This document shows, one piece after another, positions 1 to 8,649 of a stretch of 60,033 nt of DNA (its first letter is position 1; each line of letters starts with the position of its first letter). The notes under the pieces were generated by a model that was given only the letters and a program-made list of their open reading frames with translations, made no database searches and was not told where the DNA came from. The stretch spans positions 1-60,033 of the forward strand of contig DIVF01000026.1 in NCBI GenBank assembly GCA_002423285.1. Reading direction: 5' to 3'. The position numbers and the translations under genes were made by a program. Origin of the DNA: Micavibrio sp. UBA6139 (GTDB taxonomy: Bacteria; Pseudomonadota; Alphaproteobacteria; Micavibrionales; Micavibrionaceae).

Positions 1-4
1 ATTG

Positions 5-358
5 TTATTTGGAATGACTATAGCTGTTGCTGGCAATCTGTAAATTCACGATATCTTCGACCGGGTCGGTGTTCGATGCGCCGATTAACCCATCCTGATT
101 GGCGAAGGGAGAATCCGGGGCATAGGCTTGCACTACCGGGCGGTTGGTCGGGATGATTTCTGAGCGTACGCCCAACCCCTCACCATTTGCGCCCGTAATA
201 CTTGTTTGCGCGGTGGTCACGGCCTGATACGGCGCAGAACCATCCGCAGGGTCAAGCGCACCACCTGTGGTCATGTTCGCAATATTGGCCGCGCTCGCCT
301 CAACCTTGCGGCTGGCGGCCATCATGCCTGATAATGCAATCTGTATGGTGTTAATCAT
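5..358 (-). CDS. Flagellar basal-body rod-family protein (FlgC/FlgG-like)
   Basis: A complete 117-residue protein. The N-terminus (IQIALSGMMAASRKVEASAANIAN) matches the flagellar basal-body rod N-terminal motif, which forms the helical part of the axial rod/hook proteins. The C-terminus (VEDIVNLQIASNSY) resembles the short rod C-terminal domain, in which a VNL...A..Y pattern packs against the N-terminal helix. The middle contains only a short loop, closer in size to FlgB/FlgC than to FlgG. I start at MINTIQ because the reading frame upstream has no rod-like sequence. No other flagellar gene lies in the window, so it may be a stand-alone FlgC-like protein; FlgC itself is usually somewhat longer. 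Exact family member uncertain. Confidence 0.7.
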   Translation of the reverse strand: MINTIQIALSGMMAASRKVEASAANIANMTTGGALDPADGSAPYQAVTTAQTSITGANGEGLGVRSEIIPTNRPVVQAYAPDSPFANQDGLIGASNTDPVEDIVNLQIASNSYSHSK

Positions 359-449
359 CCATTCAGGATAGCATATTACAGTTAAAAATGCTGTAAATTG
401 TCCCGCCACGGGACGCCCTAACTGAAAATTTCTAAAGGAAATCAAGCCG

Positions 450-932
450 ATGTCATTGCGCCTCTTTTTAAGCTTTGCTGTGTTTATGGTCCTTTTGGGG
501 GCTGCATCCATTCCGGCGCACGCTGATGCCAAGCCGTGGATCTGGAGCTGGTGGCCATCACACTGGGATAACATGACCTTTGAACCCTATCTGGAAGGTG
601 CGAAGCATCCGCATAATACCCAGTGGGACGATAAAAACTGGGAGCCCGCCGATTGGGCCGCGCAAAAGCCAAAGGGCAGCTTGCAAGTCATCCAAGGTTT
701 CTACACCGCCGGTATTCTGCAAGGTCAAGACGTGGAGGATGATGTCCCTGTCCTGATCGTCGGCCCAAATTTTTATCACCTGTCCGGTTACGATAAGCGC
801 CGCGTTGTCGCCATGGTTGATGATTACTACAAAATCACATCCAGCAAATTAAACGGCATGTTCACCGTCACCGATTGGCGCAGCAAAAAACCAATTGGTA
901 TTTATACGGCGACAGGGTTGCAGTTGCAGTAA
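450..932 (+). CDS. Secreted hypothetical protein
   Basis: 160 residues. Residues 1-25 form a clear Sec signal peptide (hydrophobic core FLSFAVFMVLLGAASI, cleavage after AHA). The mature part is rich in Trp and Asp near its start (WIWSWWPSHWDN) and has no cysteine, lipobox or known enzyme motif that I recognise. A purine-rich ribosome site (AAAGGAAA) precedes the ATG. The gene stands alone on the plus strand and is followed by a palindromic repeat and a strong terminator. Likely periplasmic or surface-exposed; function unknown. Confidence 0.75.
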   Translation: MSLRLFLSFAVFMVLLGAASIPAHADAKPWIWSWWPSHWDNMTFEPYLEGAKHPHNTQWDDKNWEPADWAAQKPKGSLQVIQGFYTAGILQGQDVEDDVPVLIVGPNFYHLSGYDKRRVVAMVDDYYKITSSKLNGMFTVTDWRSKKPIGIYTATGLQLQ

Positions 933-983
933 AGAAAAGAGTAACAGGGTTTAAGGGGGGATTCCCCCCTTAAAAACCCCTTT
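932..983 (+). repeat. Dispersed palindromic repeat, copy 1
   Basis: A 10-bp perfect stem TTAAGGGGGG / CCCCCCTTAA (951-960, 964-973) with an ATT loop. It is flanked by a purine-rich left arm ending in AGTAACAGGGT and a right arm AAACCCC. The left arm is nearly identical to copy 2 at 8100-8153 read on the other strand. It begins at the stop codon of the upstream gene and lies just before an intrinsic terminator. Confidence 0.8.
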
Positions 984-1017
984 AAAAAAATCCCGCTTTA
1001 ACGAGCGGGATTTTTTT
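984..1017. terminator. Bidirectional intrinsic terminator
   Basis: The stem TCCCGCT / AGCGGGA has an A7 tract on the left and a T7 tract on the right, so it can end transcription of the secreted-protein gene on the plus strand and of the histidine phosphatase on the minus strand. The T tract overlaps the phosphatase stop codon. Confidence 0.9.
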
Positions 1018-1639
1018 ATGGTTTGATGTTCAGGCTTTCGACGGACCACGGGGATTTATTGTGGCGGATGCGGCGTGGGTCGTATTGGATGATGCTCAAC
1101 GATAGTGGCGCGACGCCGAGGTTTAGCGTGTCGCGCATGGAAAGGCCGGTGGCCTGATGAAGGGCAGAACGGATTGTGCCGCCATGGGCGACCAGAACAA
1201 TATCACCGCCCGTTGGGTGGGCGGCAATCAGGTCATTGATCGCCGGAATAACGCGGGCGGCCAGCGTGTCCATGCTTTCGCCGTTGGGCGGGGCGACTGT
1301 GCCGGGGTCGGCATTATAGGCCGGGAAGGTTGCGTGGACGCGCATTTCAGGACGGGTCAGTTTTTCCCAATCACCGAAGGATTGTTCTATCAATGCGCGC
1401 TCAGTCGTGATGGTGATGCTTTGTGCATTGGCATGGAATGCCGCCAATTTTCGTGCCGTATCCATGGTGCGGATCAGCGGTGATGCCACCCATGTTGCGT
1501 TGAGGGGCAGGCGGCTTGCCTGCACCGTGAAGGCGGCATCATCGGAAATATCGGCGGCAATATCCGCTTGGCCATAGCATAAATTCCCCGGATTGATCGG
1601 GGGTGCATGACGCAGCCAGTAAAAGCGTAAAACACTCAT
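1016..1639 (-). CDS. Histidine phosphatase (phosphoglycerate mutase-like) superfamily
   Basis: 207 residues from the ATG giving MSVLRFYW. The family's phosphate pocket is visible: the catalytic histidine in LRHAPP close to the N-terminus (RHA instead of the usual RHG), the SPLIRTMDTA arginine motif, the GESMDTLAARV acid motif and the second histidine in VLVAHGGTIR. The size and the RHAP start resemble CobC/alpha-ribazole phosphatase and SixA-type enzymes, but no cobalamin genes are nearby, so the substrate is open. The gene lies 10 nt downstream of a lipoprotein gene on the same strand and may be co-transcribed with it. A longer in-frame start 39 nt upstream would overlap the end of the lipoprotein gene and adds no conserved sequence. 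Confidence 0.85.
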   Translation of the reverse strand: MSVLRFYWLRHAPPINPGNLCYGQADIAADISDDAAFTVQASRLPLNATWVASPLIRTMDTARKLAAFHANAQSITITTERALIEQSFGDWEKLTRPEMRVHATFPAYNADPGTVAPPNGESMDTLAARVIPAINDLIAAHPTGGDIVLVAHGGTIRSALHQATGLSMRDTLNLGVAPLSLSIIQYDPRRIRHNKSPWSVESLNIKP

Positions 1640-1649
1640 TCCCGTAAGC

Positions 1650-2075
1650 CTATTCGTACAGGGACTTGCGAATGGCATCGGTCAATTTTATGAAGTCTTG
1701 TGCATCGCCCAGAATTTCATTGCCGAACTTGCCATAGGATTGTTCGCCCATTTTCAAATTATACAGCGATGCCGTGAAATTGTTTTTCATCGGGCCAAAG
1801 CTTTCTTCGAAGGTGCATTCATAAACGGTGTCTTCTTCGATCCAGCCATCTTGATGTTCCAATTTTAAGGCGACATGGCGCAGGCCTTGACCCTCAGCCG
1901 AAGCGGTAAAGGTGGACCCGGCGACCTTGCCGACATTTGTACCCTCTGGCAGCAATGCCATGATGCCGGCCTCACACGCCTTGGCTAATTTTGCATCGGC
2001 TTGTTCGCGCGATACGCAACCGGTGAGGGCAGCGGCGCAGAGTAACAATGTCATTACGCGGTATTTGTGAGCCAT
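1650..2075 (-). CDS. Small lipoprotein of unknown function
   Basis: 141 residues. The N-terminus is a lipoprotein signal: basic MAHKYR, hydrophobic core VMTLLLCAAA, lipobox LTGC with Cys19, then VSREQADAKL. The following residue is Val, not Asp, so outer-membrane sorting is expected under the usual +2 rule. The rest is soluble-looking, with a repeated Gly/Phe pattern and one more cysteine in YECTF. No family recognised. First gene of a possible two-gene unit with the histidine phosphatase. Confidence 0.75.
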   Translation of the reverse strand: MAHKYRVMTLLLCAAALTGCVSREQADAKLAKACEAGIMALLPEGTNVGKVAGSTFTASAEGQGLRHVALKLEHQDGWIEEDTVYECTFEESFGPMKNNFTASLYNLKMGEQSYGKFGNEILGDAQDFIKLTDAIRKSLYE

Positions 2076-2131
2076 GATGAGATTCCTCTAAAAAATGCAG
2101 CAAATATAAGGTCGTGTGTTATGGGCGTATC

Positions 2132-3031
2132 TTACGGGACGAAGCGGATCTCTTCAATAGTGGCCGCTGGCTTCATCTGGTTGCGGAACCAGGTGTCCTG
2201 ACGCTTGGCATATTGGCGGGTTTCGGCCTTGGCCTGAAACAGGGCGTCTTCCAATGTCATGGTTCCGCGCAAATACGCCGCCAGCGGCGTATAGCCCAGC
2301 GCATGGGTGATGGGGGCATCGGCCGGGACTTCGCCCCGGTCAATGCGGGCAGACAGGGCTTCAACCTCTTCCATCGCCCCGGTTTGCGTCATGATGTCAA
2401 AGCGTGCATTGCAGCGACGATGAAGTTCTGCGCGGTCTGGTGTGGCAATCATCACTGTAAAGCGCCAATCATCCGGTGGGCCCATGCGCGGTGATTCCTG
2501 CCAATAGGCAAGGCTGCGGCCTGTGCCTAAAAACACTTCATAGGCGCGTATCAAACGCTGCGTATCATTCGGGTTCAACCGTTCTGCCATGATCGGGTCC
2601 AGTTTTTGAAGTTCTGCGTGAAAAGCCGGGTTGCCCAGTTCACGTTGCAGGGCATTGCCGCGCTCCCGGAATTCCGGGTCGATCTCTGGTACTTCGGACA
2701 GGCCTTGCATCAGGGCTTTTAAGTAAAGACCTGTGCCACCAACGATGACCGGGCGTTTATTCGCTGCAAAGGCTTTTTCAATTTCGGTGCGGGCCATGTC
2801 GCGCCATTGCTGGGCGGAGCAACGCTCCGTTACATCCATCGCGCTATAAAGCACATGGGGGATGGCGTTTAAATCATCGGCGCTGGGTTGGGCCGTTAAA
2901 ATTGGCAGGGCATTATAAATCTGTAATGAATCGGCATTGATAATGATGCCGTCATGGTTCCTTGCATGCGCAACGGCCAGGGCAGATTTGCCGCTGGCCG
3001 TTGGTCCGCATATGACAGCGATCGTTTTAAT
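2132..3031 (-). CDS. miaA: tRNA dimethylallyltransferase MiaA, probable ATT start
   Basis: Transfers a dimethylallyl group to A37 of tRNAs reading UNN codons. The P-loop GPTASGKS lies at about residues 8-15 and is followed by the IINADSLQIY motif that contacts the prenyl donor/tRNA. IVGGTGLYLKALM and the DTQRLIRAYEV region are typical, and 299 residues is the normal length. The frame has no ATG, GTG or TTG between the degQ stop codon and the P-loop. The best start is an ATT at 3029-3031, preceded at proper distance by TAAAGG, giving MKTIAVICGPT. A start at the first internal ATG (2854) would delete the P-loop. Last gene of the hflK-hflC-degQ-miaA run, 12 nt after degQ, so translation may depend on coupling. 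Confidence 0.9.
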   Translation of the reverse strand: MKTIAVICGPTASGKSALAVAHARNHDGIIINADSLQIYNALPILTAQPSADDLNAIPHVLYSAMDVTERCSAQQWRDMARTEIEKAFAANKRPVIVGGTGLYLKALMQGLSEVPEIDPEFRERGNALQRELGNPAFHAELQKLDPIMAERLNPNDTQRLIRAYEVFLGTGRSLAYWQESPRMGPPDDWRFTVMIATPDRAELHRRCNARFDIMTQTGAMEEVEALSARIDRGEVPADAPITHALGYTPLAAYLRGTMTLEDALFQAKAETRQYAKRQDTWFRNQMKPAATIEEIRFVP

Positions 3032-3043
3032 TTTAAAACGCCT

Positions 3044-4654
3044 TTAGTTTTTCTTAGACGGTTTTTGTTTTTCAACTGGCGCTGGTTCTGCACCGGTCTT
3101 TTCCGGTTGAACAGATTCCGGTTCAGCCTTTTTGCCCGCCTTGGCGTTCAGGCGCAGGGCCACAAAGCGCACCTCACCTTCACGGTTGATCAGCAGCAAG
3201 ACAGAATTGCGGCCTGACTCATTGGCGGCATCGACAAGGTTTCGGGCGGTGTCGGCATCACCAACGGCTTGCTGGTTGATTTCAACAATCACATCACCCG
3301 CTTGCAGGCCCTTTGCCGCGCCTTCGCTGGCGGGGTCCACCTTGGTGATGACAACGCCCTTCACATCGGCTGGAATGCCAAATGTATTGCGGTCTTCACC
3401 GGTGACAGCCCGCAAAGACAGGCCAATGGCCGGAACGGAGGTGCCGGGGGCTGTTGTGGGCGTGTCCTGCGGGCCTTCGGCCAGCAAGCCATCTTCTTCA
3501 GCCTTTTCCAGTTCACCAATGGTGGCCTTGGTTGTTTGTTTCTGGCCATCGCGCCAGTAAATAATATCAACGGTCTTACCAATATCGGTTTCGGCGACAA
3601 TGCGTGGCAGGGTGCGCATCTGGTTTACGGACTTACCGTCGAATTCCAAAATGATATCGCCCGGTTTCAGGCCTGCCTTTTCAGCCGGCCCGGTTGCCGC
3701 AACACTGGCGACCAAAGCACCGTTATGGGCTTCCATACCCAGACTTTCTGCGATGTCTTCCGTGACGCTTTGAATGCGCACACCAATCCAGCCACGGCGG
3801 GTATGGCCGTACTTGATCAGCTGGTCAATGATCGGTTTGGACAGGTTTGATGGAATAGCAAAGCCAATTCCGACCGACCCACCAGACGGTGAATAAATCG
3901 CCGTGTTGATGCCGATGACTTCGCCGTTCATGTTGAACATTGGCCCACCGGAATTTCCACGGTTAATCGATGCATCGGTTTGAATGAAATCATCATACGG
4001 GCCAGCATTGATATCGCGCTGCTGCGCCGAAATAATCCCTGTGGTCACGGTGCCGCCAAGGCCAAACGGGTTGCCAATCGCAATGACCCAGTCACCCACG
4101 CGCAGCGGGGCGGAATCACCGAATTTTGCAGCGACCAGCTTGTGCTTGGTTGTTACCTTCAATAATGCCAGATCGGTTTTTTCATCGCGGCCAATCACTT
4201 CGGCGGGCATGGTTGTATCATCATGCAAGGTCACGCGCACTTCATCGGCATCTTGGATAACATGGGCGTTGGTAACAACGTAACCATTGACCGCATCAAC
4301 AATGAAACCAGATCCCAGTGATGTTGGTGGGGTGGATTGCAAATCACCGCCATGGCGGTTCATGAATTCTTCAAAGAAATCTTCAAATGGCGATCCCGGC
4401 GGGAATTGCGGCATTTCAGGCGCACCTTCCGGTGGTGTTCCTTGTGCGGTGCCCGCCATCTTTTGTGTCGATGAAATATTCACCACGGATGGCAACAGTT
4501 TTTCAACCAGCGGCGCAAGGCTGCCCGGGCCATAATTGGCCACCTTTGGTGCGACATCGGGCAAAGTTTGCGCCGAAGCGGTCAAGGGTGCGCCCAATGT
4601 TAAACCCAGTGCCAAAACTGTAGTGAGTATCGTGCCGGTCAGAAGGTGTTTCAT
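3044..4654 (-). CDS. degQ: Periplasmic Do/DegQ-type serine protease with two PDZ domains
   Basis: A HtrA-family protease/chaperone for misfolded envelope proteins. 536 residues from the ATG giving MKHLLTG, with a GAGAG ribosome site; a TTG 18 nt upstream is a weaker alternative. A signal peptide occupies residues 1-29 (cleavage near ASA). The trypsin-like domain has His131 (TNAHVI), Asp161 (TDLALLKV) and Ser235 (GNSGGP). Two PDZ domains follow (GWIGVRIQ...GLKPGDIIL and GVVITKVD...GLQAGDVIV). The C-terminus is a Lys/Pro/Glu-rich tail. It sits 20 nt downstream of hflC, a common alphaproteobacterial arrangement that joins inner-membrane proteolysis control with periplasmic proteolysis. Confidence 0.95.
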   Translation of the reverse strand: MKHLLTGTILTTVLALGLTLGAPLTASAQTLPDVAPKVANYGPGSLAPLVEKLLPSVVNISSTQKMAGTAQGTPPEGAPEMPQFPPGSPFEDFFEEFMNRHGGDLQSTPPTSLGSGFIVDAVNGYVVTNAHVIQDADEVRVTLHDDTTMPAEVIGRDEKTDLALLKVTTKHKLVAAKFGDSAPLRVGDWVIAIGNPFGLGGTVTTGIISAQQRDINAGPYDDFIQTDASINRGNSGGPMFNMNGEVIGINTAIYSPSGGSVGIGFAIPSNLSKPIIDQLIKYGHTRRGWIGVRIQSVTEDIAESLGMEAHNGALVASVAATGPAEKAGLKPGDIILEFDGKSVNQMRTLPRIVAETDIGKTVDIIYWRDGQKQTTKATIGELEKAEEDGLLAEGPQDTPTTAPGTSVPAIGLSLRAVTGEDRNTFGIPADVKGVVITKVDPASEGAAKGLQAGDVIVEINQQAVGDADTARNLVDAANESGRNSVLLLINREGEVRFVALRLNAKAGKKAEPESVQPEKTGAEPAPVEKQKPSKKN

Positions 4655-4674
4655 GGCTATGCTCTCTATCAACT

Positions 4675-5634
4675 TTATTGTGGATTCACGAAGTAACGGA
4701 AGAATTCGCTGTCCGGGGACAGAATCATGCGTGTCTCTGGATTGGACATGGTGGTGCGGTATGCCTCCAGCGAACGGATAAAGGCGTAAAAATCTTTATC
4801 CTTATTAAACGCATCGGAATAGGTGCGGATCGCCAGCTCATCGCCTTGACCGCGCAGGGCTTGTCCTTTGCGCTGGGCGTCGGCCAGCAGAACGGTACGT
4901 TCACGCTCTGCCTTTGATTTAATCTCCAGTGCCAATTCCTGACCCCGGGCGCGTGTTTCGGTGGCGTCTTCTTTACGCTCCGTAATCATCCGGTTGACGG
5001 TGGATGTGCGCAGCGTGTCGGTCAAATCGGCGCGAACGATACGGATATCAACAATCGCAACACCACGGTCGGTCATGTCTGCGTTCACGCGGTTTTTGAT
5101 TTCTTCCATAACGGCGTTCCGTTTTGTGGACAGCAGGTCGCGCAGGGTTGTTTTACCCAACACGTCGCGTGTTGCGCCGCTCATGACGTTACGAATACGC
5201 TGGTTCGCACCTTCTTCGGTCACCATACGTTGCAAGAACAACAACGGATCAACGATTTTATAACGGGCGAACACATCGACATTGATCGGCTCACCGCTGA
5301 CATCTGCGACCAGTTGTTCAACGGCCAGTTTTTCCTCATCGGACATGCCATCGCTCATCAGGCTTTGTGTGCGGGTTTTGTCGGATGACAAGTTCATGCG
5401 CTCAGTCGCTGGATCAACGCTCAAAATACGCTTGTCGAAATAACGTACGTTTTGAATCAGTGGCATGTGGAAATAAAGACCTGCCTTATCGATTTGCTCA
5501 ACCGGTTTCCCGAATTGCAAAACGATGGCATGTTCAATTTCGCGGACTGTGAAGACCGACATGGACAGGCCAATGGCCACCACACCAGCAACGATAAGAC
5601 CGGCAGTACCCAATAATTTATTTGATGCGTTCAT
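4675..5634 (-). CDS. hflC: FtsH modulator HflC (SPFH/band 7 protein)
   Basis: 319 residues. One N-terminal membrane segment (about residues 8-28, LGTAGLIVAGVVAIGLSMSVF) anchors a periplasmic SPFH domain starting FTVREIEHAIVLQFGKPV. The coiled-coil region with ARGQELALEIKSKAERERTVLLADAQRKGQ is typical of HflC. The C-terminal block DFYAFIRSLEAYR and LSPDSEFFRYF is the family signature. HflC forms a large complex with HflK around the FtsH protease. It follows hflK after 19 nt and precedes degQ. Confidence 0.95.
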   Translation of the reverse strand: MNASNKLLGTAGLIVAGVVAIGLSMSVFTVREIEHAIVLQFGKPVEQIDKAGLYFHMPLIQNVRYFDKRILSVDPATERMNLSSDKTRTQSLMSDGMSDEEKLAVEQLVADVSGEPINVDVFARYKIVDPLLFLQRMVTEEGANQRIRNVMSGATRDVLGKTTLRDLLSTKRNAVMEEIKNRVNADMTDRGVAIVDIRIVRADLTDTLRTSTVNRMITERKEDATETRARGQELALEIKSKAERERTVLLADAQRKGQALRGQGDELAIRTYSDAFNKDKDFYAFIRSLEAYRTTMSNPETRMILSPDSEFFRYFVNPQ

Positions 5635-5653
5635 GGTTCTGAAATCTCTCTTC

Positions 5654-6850
5654 TTAACGGCCCAATTGGCCGGTGATGTTTTGTGCCTGGTTTGGTGAAG
5701 ATTGTGGCGCAGAGGATGGTGTGCCCGCCGCAGGTTTCAGCTCGTTCAGGGGCATGTATGGAACAACGCCGCTGCCCGATGCCTTTTCATCGATGATGAT
5801 TTTCTGCGCAATCTTCAGCACATCTTCCATTGTTTCCAGATAAAGCCGTGTGCGTGTCACATCCTTGCCCCCGACATAGGCGGAATAGATCGAGTTAAAA
5901 CGATCGGCATCACCCTTTGCCTTGGCGACTTGGGCTTCCTTGTAACCTTCGGCTTCTTGCAGGATTTTAATCGCTTCCCCGCGCGCCTTTGGAACAATGT
6001 CATTGGCGTAAATATTGGCTTCGTTCTGGAACCGCTCGGCATCCTGCTGTGCGGCGACAACGTCTTCATACGCTTCGATGACGTCCGGGTGCACAACGGC
6101 TTCTTGAATGACGACGCCCAGAATGCTGATACCGGCTTTATAATTGTCCAGTGTATCTTGCATGATCTTCTTGGCGTTTTCGGCCACGCCAGTACGGTTA
6201 CCGGTGATGATCGGTTGCAACTTTGTTTGACCAACCACTTCACGAATGGCGCTTTCTGCCACTTTCTTGATGGTTTGTTCCTGGTCCATGATGTTGAACA
6301 AATAATCACGGGCGTTATCGATGTTCCAGAACACAACCATGTCCAGATCAACAATGTTGGCATCAGCCGTCAGCATCAGGCTTTCTTCGGGAATGTCGCG
6401 TTTGCCGGCATTGCGTCCGCCGCCCTCGATAAAGCCGATTTGAATGCGGCGTTCGACAGTGGTGTTGACGATATCAACATTTTGCACTGGCCATGGAATA
6501 CGGTAGCCAAGGCCCGGATCGCTCTGGGTTTTAGTCCAGGCACCGAATTGGGTGATGACGGCGTTTTCGCCCGGCTTGACCAGATAAAACCCGGATGACA
6601 GCCACAAGGCTACGCCCGCAACAGCGACCAGGCCGATAAATTTCCCCGGACCAAACCCGCCCGGCAGGGCCGCGCGCAGTCTTTCTTGTGCTTTTCTCAG
6701 CATTTCGTCGATATCCGGGGGCAGATCGCCACCTGAACCGCCATTGCCGCCGCCAGATCCACCTGATCCGCCGGGTGGGGTGCCCCATGGGCCACGATTG
6801 CCTTCGGAAGGTTTGCGGCCCCATGGATTCTTGTTGTTGTCACCAACCAT
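5654..6850 (-). CDS. hflK: FtsH modulator HflK (SPFH/band 7 protein)
   Basis: 398 residues. The N-terminal cytoplasmic part has the expected PWG repeats (NPWGRKPSEGN, GPWGTPPGG) and a Gly/Ser-rich linker, then DIDEMLRKAQERLRAALPGG. A membrane segment follows at about residues 72-90 (FIGLVAVAGVALWLSSGFYLV), then the band 7 domain (VKPGENAVITQFGAW) and the EAEGYKEAQVAKAKGDADRF coiled coil typical of HflK. The C-terminal tail is Pro/Ser/Gln-rich. First gene of the operon with hflC, degQ and miaA, divergent from mrp with about 100 nt between the two start codons. Confidence 0.95.
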   Translation of the reverse strand: MVGDNNKNPWGRKPSEGNRGPWGTPPGGSGGSGGGNGGSGGDLPPDIDEMLRKAQERLRAALPGGFGPGKFIGLVAVAGVALWLSSGFYLVKPGENAVITQFGAWTKTQSDPGLGYRIPWPVQNVDIVNTTVERRIQIGFIEGGGRNAGKRDIPEESLMLTADANIVDLDMVVFWNIDNARDYLFNIMDQEQTIKKVAESAIREVVGQTKLQPIITGNRTGVAENAKKIMQDTLDNYKAGISILGVVIQEAVVHPDVIEAYEDVVAAQQDAERFQNEANIYANDIVPKARGEAIKILQEAEGYKEAQVAKAKGDADRFNSIYSAYVGGKDVTRTRLYLETMEDVLKIAQKIIIDEKASGSGVVPYMPLNELKPAAGTPSSAPQSSPNQAQNITGQLGR

Positions 6851-6951
6851 CGTCTTGATCCTGCATGTAAATGTAAAAAAAGCTGGCTAACTTTAGCGTT
6901 TCTGCGATAGAAAGCAACCGAAAGCGGCCCCTAAAGAGAGAGTTTATCGCC

Positions 6952-8079
6952 ATGGCCTTTACCATATCCGACACAGAAATTATGGCTGCTTTGTCACGGG
7001 TCAAGGACCCGGTGACGGGTCTGGACATTGTGTCCTCAGAAATGGTCACAGGACTTCAAACTGAACGCGGCGAAGTGACGTTTTTGCTGGTGATTGACCC
7101 CAAACACGGGGCGGAGATGGAGCCCCTGCGTCAGGCCGCTGAAAGCGCCGTGATGGGCTTGCCCGGAATCCGGAAAGTCACCGCAATTTTGACGGCGGAA
7201 CGTTCCAGCGCAAACCAGAATCAAAACACGGTCGAGCATGGCCCTGTCATCGGTGGAATCGGTGGCGGCAAACGCGCGCCCCAACAATTACGGGAAATGC
7301 CTGCTGTGCGTCACATCATTGCCGTGGCATCGGGGAAGGGCGGGGTCGGCAAATCCACCGTTTCCGTCAATCTGGCGCTGTCTTTGCGCCGCATGGGTTA
7401 TTCCGTTGGTTTGATGGATGCCGATATTTATGGCCCGTCCATCCCGCGCATGCTGAACCTGAAAGAAAAACCAGTCGTCGGCGATAACAAAAAACTGATC
7501 CCCGTTTCCACCTATGGCATCAAAGTTATGTCGATGGGCTTCATGGTTGATGAAGCCGCACCGATGATCTGGCGCGGCCCGATGATCCAATCCGCCGTGC
7601 GTCAATTTTTAGAAGATGTCGATTGGTCAGATAATGGCGCACCACTCGATGTTCTGGTTGTTGATATGCCGCCCGGCACAGGCGACGCGCAATTAACACT
7701 GGTGCAAAAAGTTCCATTGTCCGGTGCCGTGATTGTTTCCACACCGCAAGACATTGCCCTGATTGATGCCCGCAAGGGTCTGGCCATGTTCCAACGCACC
7801 GATGTCCCAATTCTGGGCATCGTTGAAAACATGTCCTATTTCTGCTGCCCGCAATGTGGCTCCCGTTCCGAAATCTTCGGTCATGGCGGCGCACGCGCCG
7901 AGGCAGAAAAACTGAACGTGCCGTTCCTTGGCGAAATACCGCTGCACCCGCTGATCCGCAGCCTATCAGACGCCGGAACCCCCGTCGTTGTTGAACGCCC
8001 GGACAGTCACGAAGCGAAGCCATATATTGAAATGGCGGCGAAGGTTGCTGAAGTTCTAAAGCGCAAAGCTGTCGCTTAA
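6952..8079 (+). CDS. mrp: Iron-sulfur cluster carrier protein Mrp/ApbC
   Basis: 375 residues. Residues 1-85 form a MIP18/DUF59-like domain (MAALSRVKDPVTGLDIV). The ParA/MinD-like ATPase domain has the deviant Walker A GKGGVGKST at 128-136, the DADIYGPS motif, and VVDMPPGTGD. The cluster-binding Cys pair is Cys299 and Cys302 (FCCPQCG). The protein carries and delivers Fe-S clusters in the cytoplasm. A GAGAG ribosome site precedes the ATG. The gene is divergent from hflK and convergent with folA; a palindromic repeat fills the gap to folA. Confidence 0.95.
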   Translation: MAFTISDTEIMAALSRVKDPVTGLDIVSSEMVTGLQTERGEVTFLLVIDPKHGAEMEPLRQAAESAVMGLPGIRKVTAILTAERSSANQNQNTVEHGPVIGGIGGGKRAPQQLREMPAVRHIIAVASGKGGVGKSTVSVNLALSLRRMGYSVGLMDADIYGPSIPRMLNLKEKPVVGDNKKLIPVSTYGIKVMSMGFMVDEAAPMIWRGPMIQSAVRQFLEDVDWSDNGAPLDVLVVDMPPGTGDAQLTLVQKVPLSGAVIVSTPQDIALIDARKGLAMFQRTDVPILGIVENMSYFCCPQCGSRSEIFGHGGARAEAEKLNVPFLGEIPLHPLIRSLSDAGTPVVVERPDSHEAKPYIEMAAKVAEVLKRKAVA

Positions 8080-8099
8080 AAATATATAAGGGAAAAGTT

Positions 8100-8153
8100 T
8101 GAAGGGGATTTTAAGGGGGCAATCGCCCCCTTAACCCTGTTACTATTTCTTTC
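8100..8153 (-). repeat. Dispersed palindromic repeat, copy 2
   Basis: A 10-bp perfect stem TTAAGGGGGC / GCCCCCTTAA (8111-8120, 8125-8134) with loop AATC, between convergent mrp and folA. Read on the minus strand, the arm TAGTAACAGGGTT nearly repeats the left arm of copy 1. The arm overlaps the last codons and the TAG stop of folA. Confidence 0.8.
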
Positions 8154-8643
8154 TATCAAACACTTTGATGTCGTAAGGAACGGGATCAGTGAAATGCTGG
8201 CTCGATGTTTCGGTCCATTCGGTTTCATCGAAATCCGGGAAGTACGCATCACCTTCGAATGTTTCATCGATGACTGTCAAATATAGGCGGTCGGTTTGCG
8301 GCAGGGCGGCGGTATAGATCTGTCCGCCGCCGATGATGAATATTTCATCGACGGAATCAGCCAGCGCAATGGCGGTGGCGCGTTCAATGGCTTTTTCCAG
8401 TGTATCAACGGCGAAGACATCACCCTTAATATCATCCGGGTTACGGCTGATGACGATATTGATGCGGCCGGGCAAAGGTTGTCCCAGAGATTCATAGGTC
8501 TTGCGGCCCATGATAACCGGTTTGCCAAAGGTGATGCGTTTGAAATATTTAAAATCTTCCGGGATGTGCCATGGCAGGGCATTATCGCGGCCAATAACGC
8601 GGTTTTTCGACATAGCGGCGATGGCAGAAATACGAATGGTCAT
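8143..8643 (-). CDS. folA: Dihydrofolate reductase
   Basis: 166 residues, normal DHFR length. Family landmarks: ISAIAAMSKNRVIGRDNALPWHIPEDF (substrate loop with the catalytic acid in PEDF), the NADPH-binding GRKTYESLG, and IFIIGGGQIY. It reduces dihydrofolate to tetrahydrofolate, which regenerates the cofactor oxidised by thymidylate synthase, the product of the gene immediately upstream (thyA, 6 nt gap). The Asp of PED replaces the Asp/Glu of other DHFRs only in context, so the enzyme looks intact. The 3' end lies inside palindromic repeat copy 2. Confidence 0.95.
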   Translation of the reverse strand: MTIRISAIAAMSKNRVIGRDNALPWHIPEDFKYFKRITFGKPVIMGRKTYESLGQPLPGRINIVISRNPDDIKGDVFAVDTLEKAIERATAIALADSVDEIFIIGGGQIYTAALPQTDRLYLTVIDETFEGDAYFPDFDETEWTETSSQHFTDPVPYDIKVFDRKK

Positions 8644-8649
8644 TTTCTT

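Noticed and set aside
932..983. Palindromic repeats simply as intrinsic terminators
   Set aside because: No T tract follows their stems, copy 1 lies next to a separate true terminator, and copies 4 and 5 lie in a divergent gap where no terminator is needed.
5702..6598. A 298-codon open frame antisense to hflK
   Set aside because: It mirrors the codon pattern of hflK, which is clearly coding; the predicted protein shows no domain and no ribosome site.
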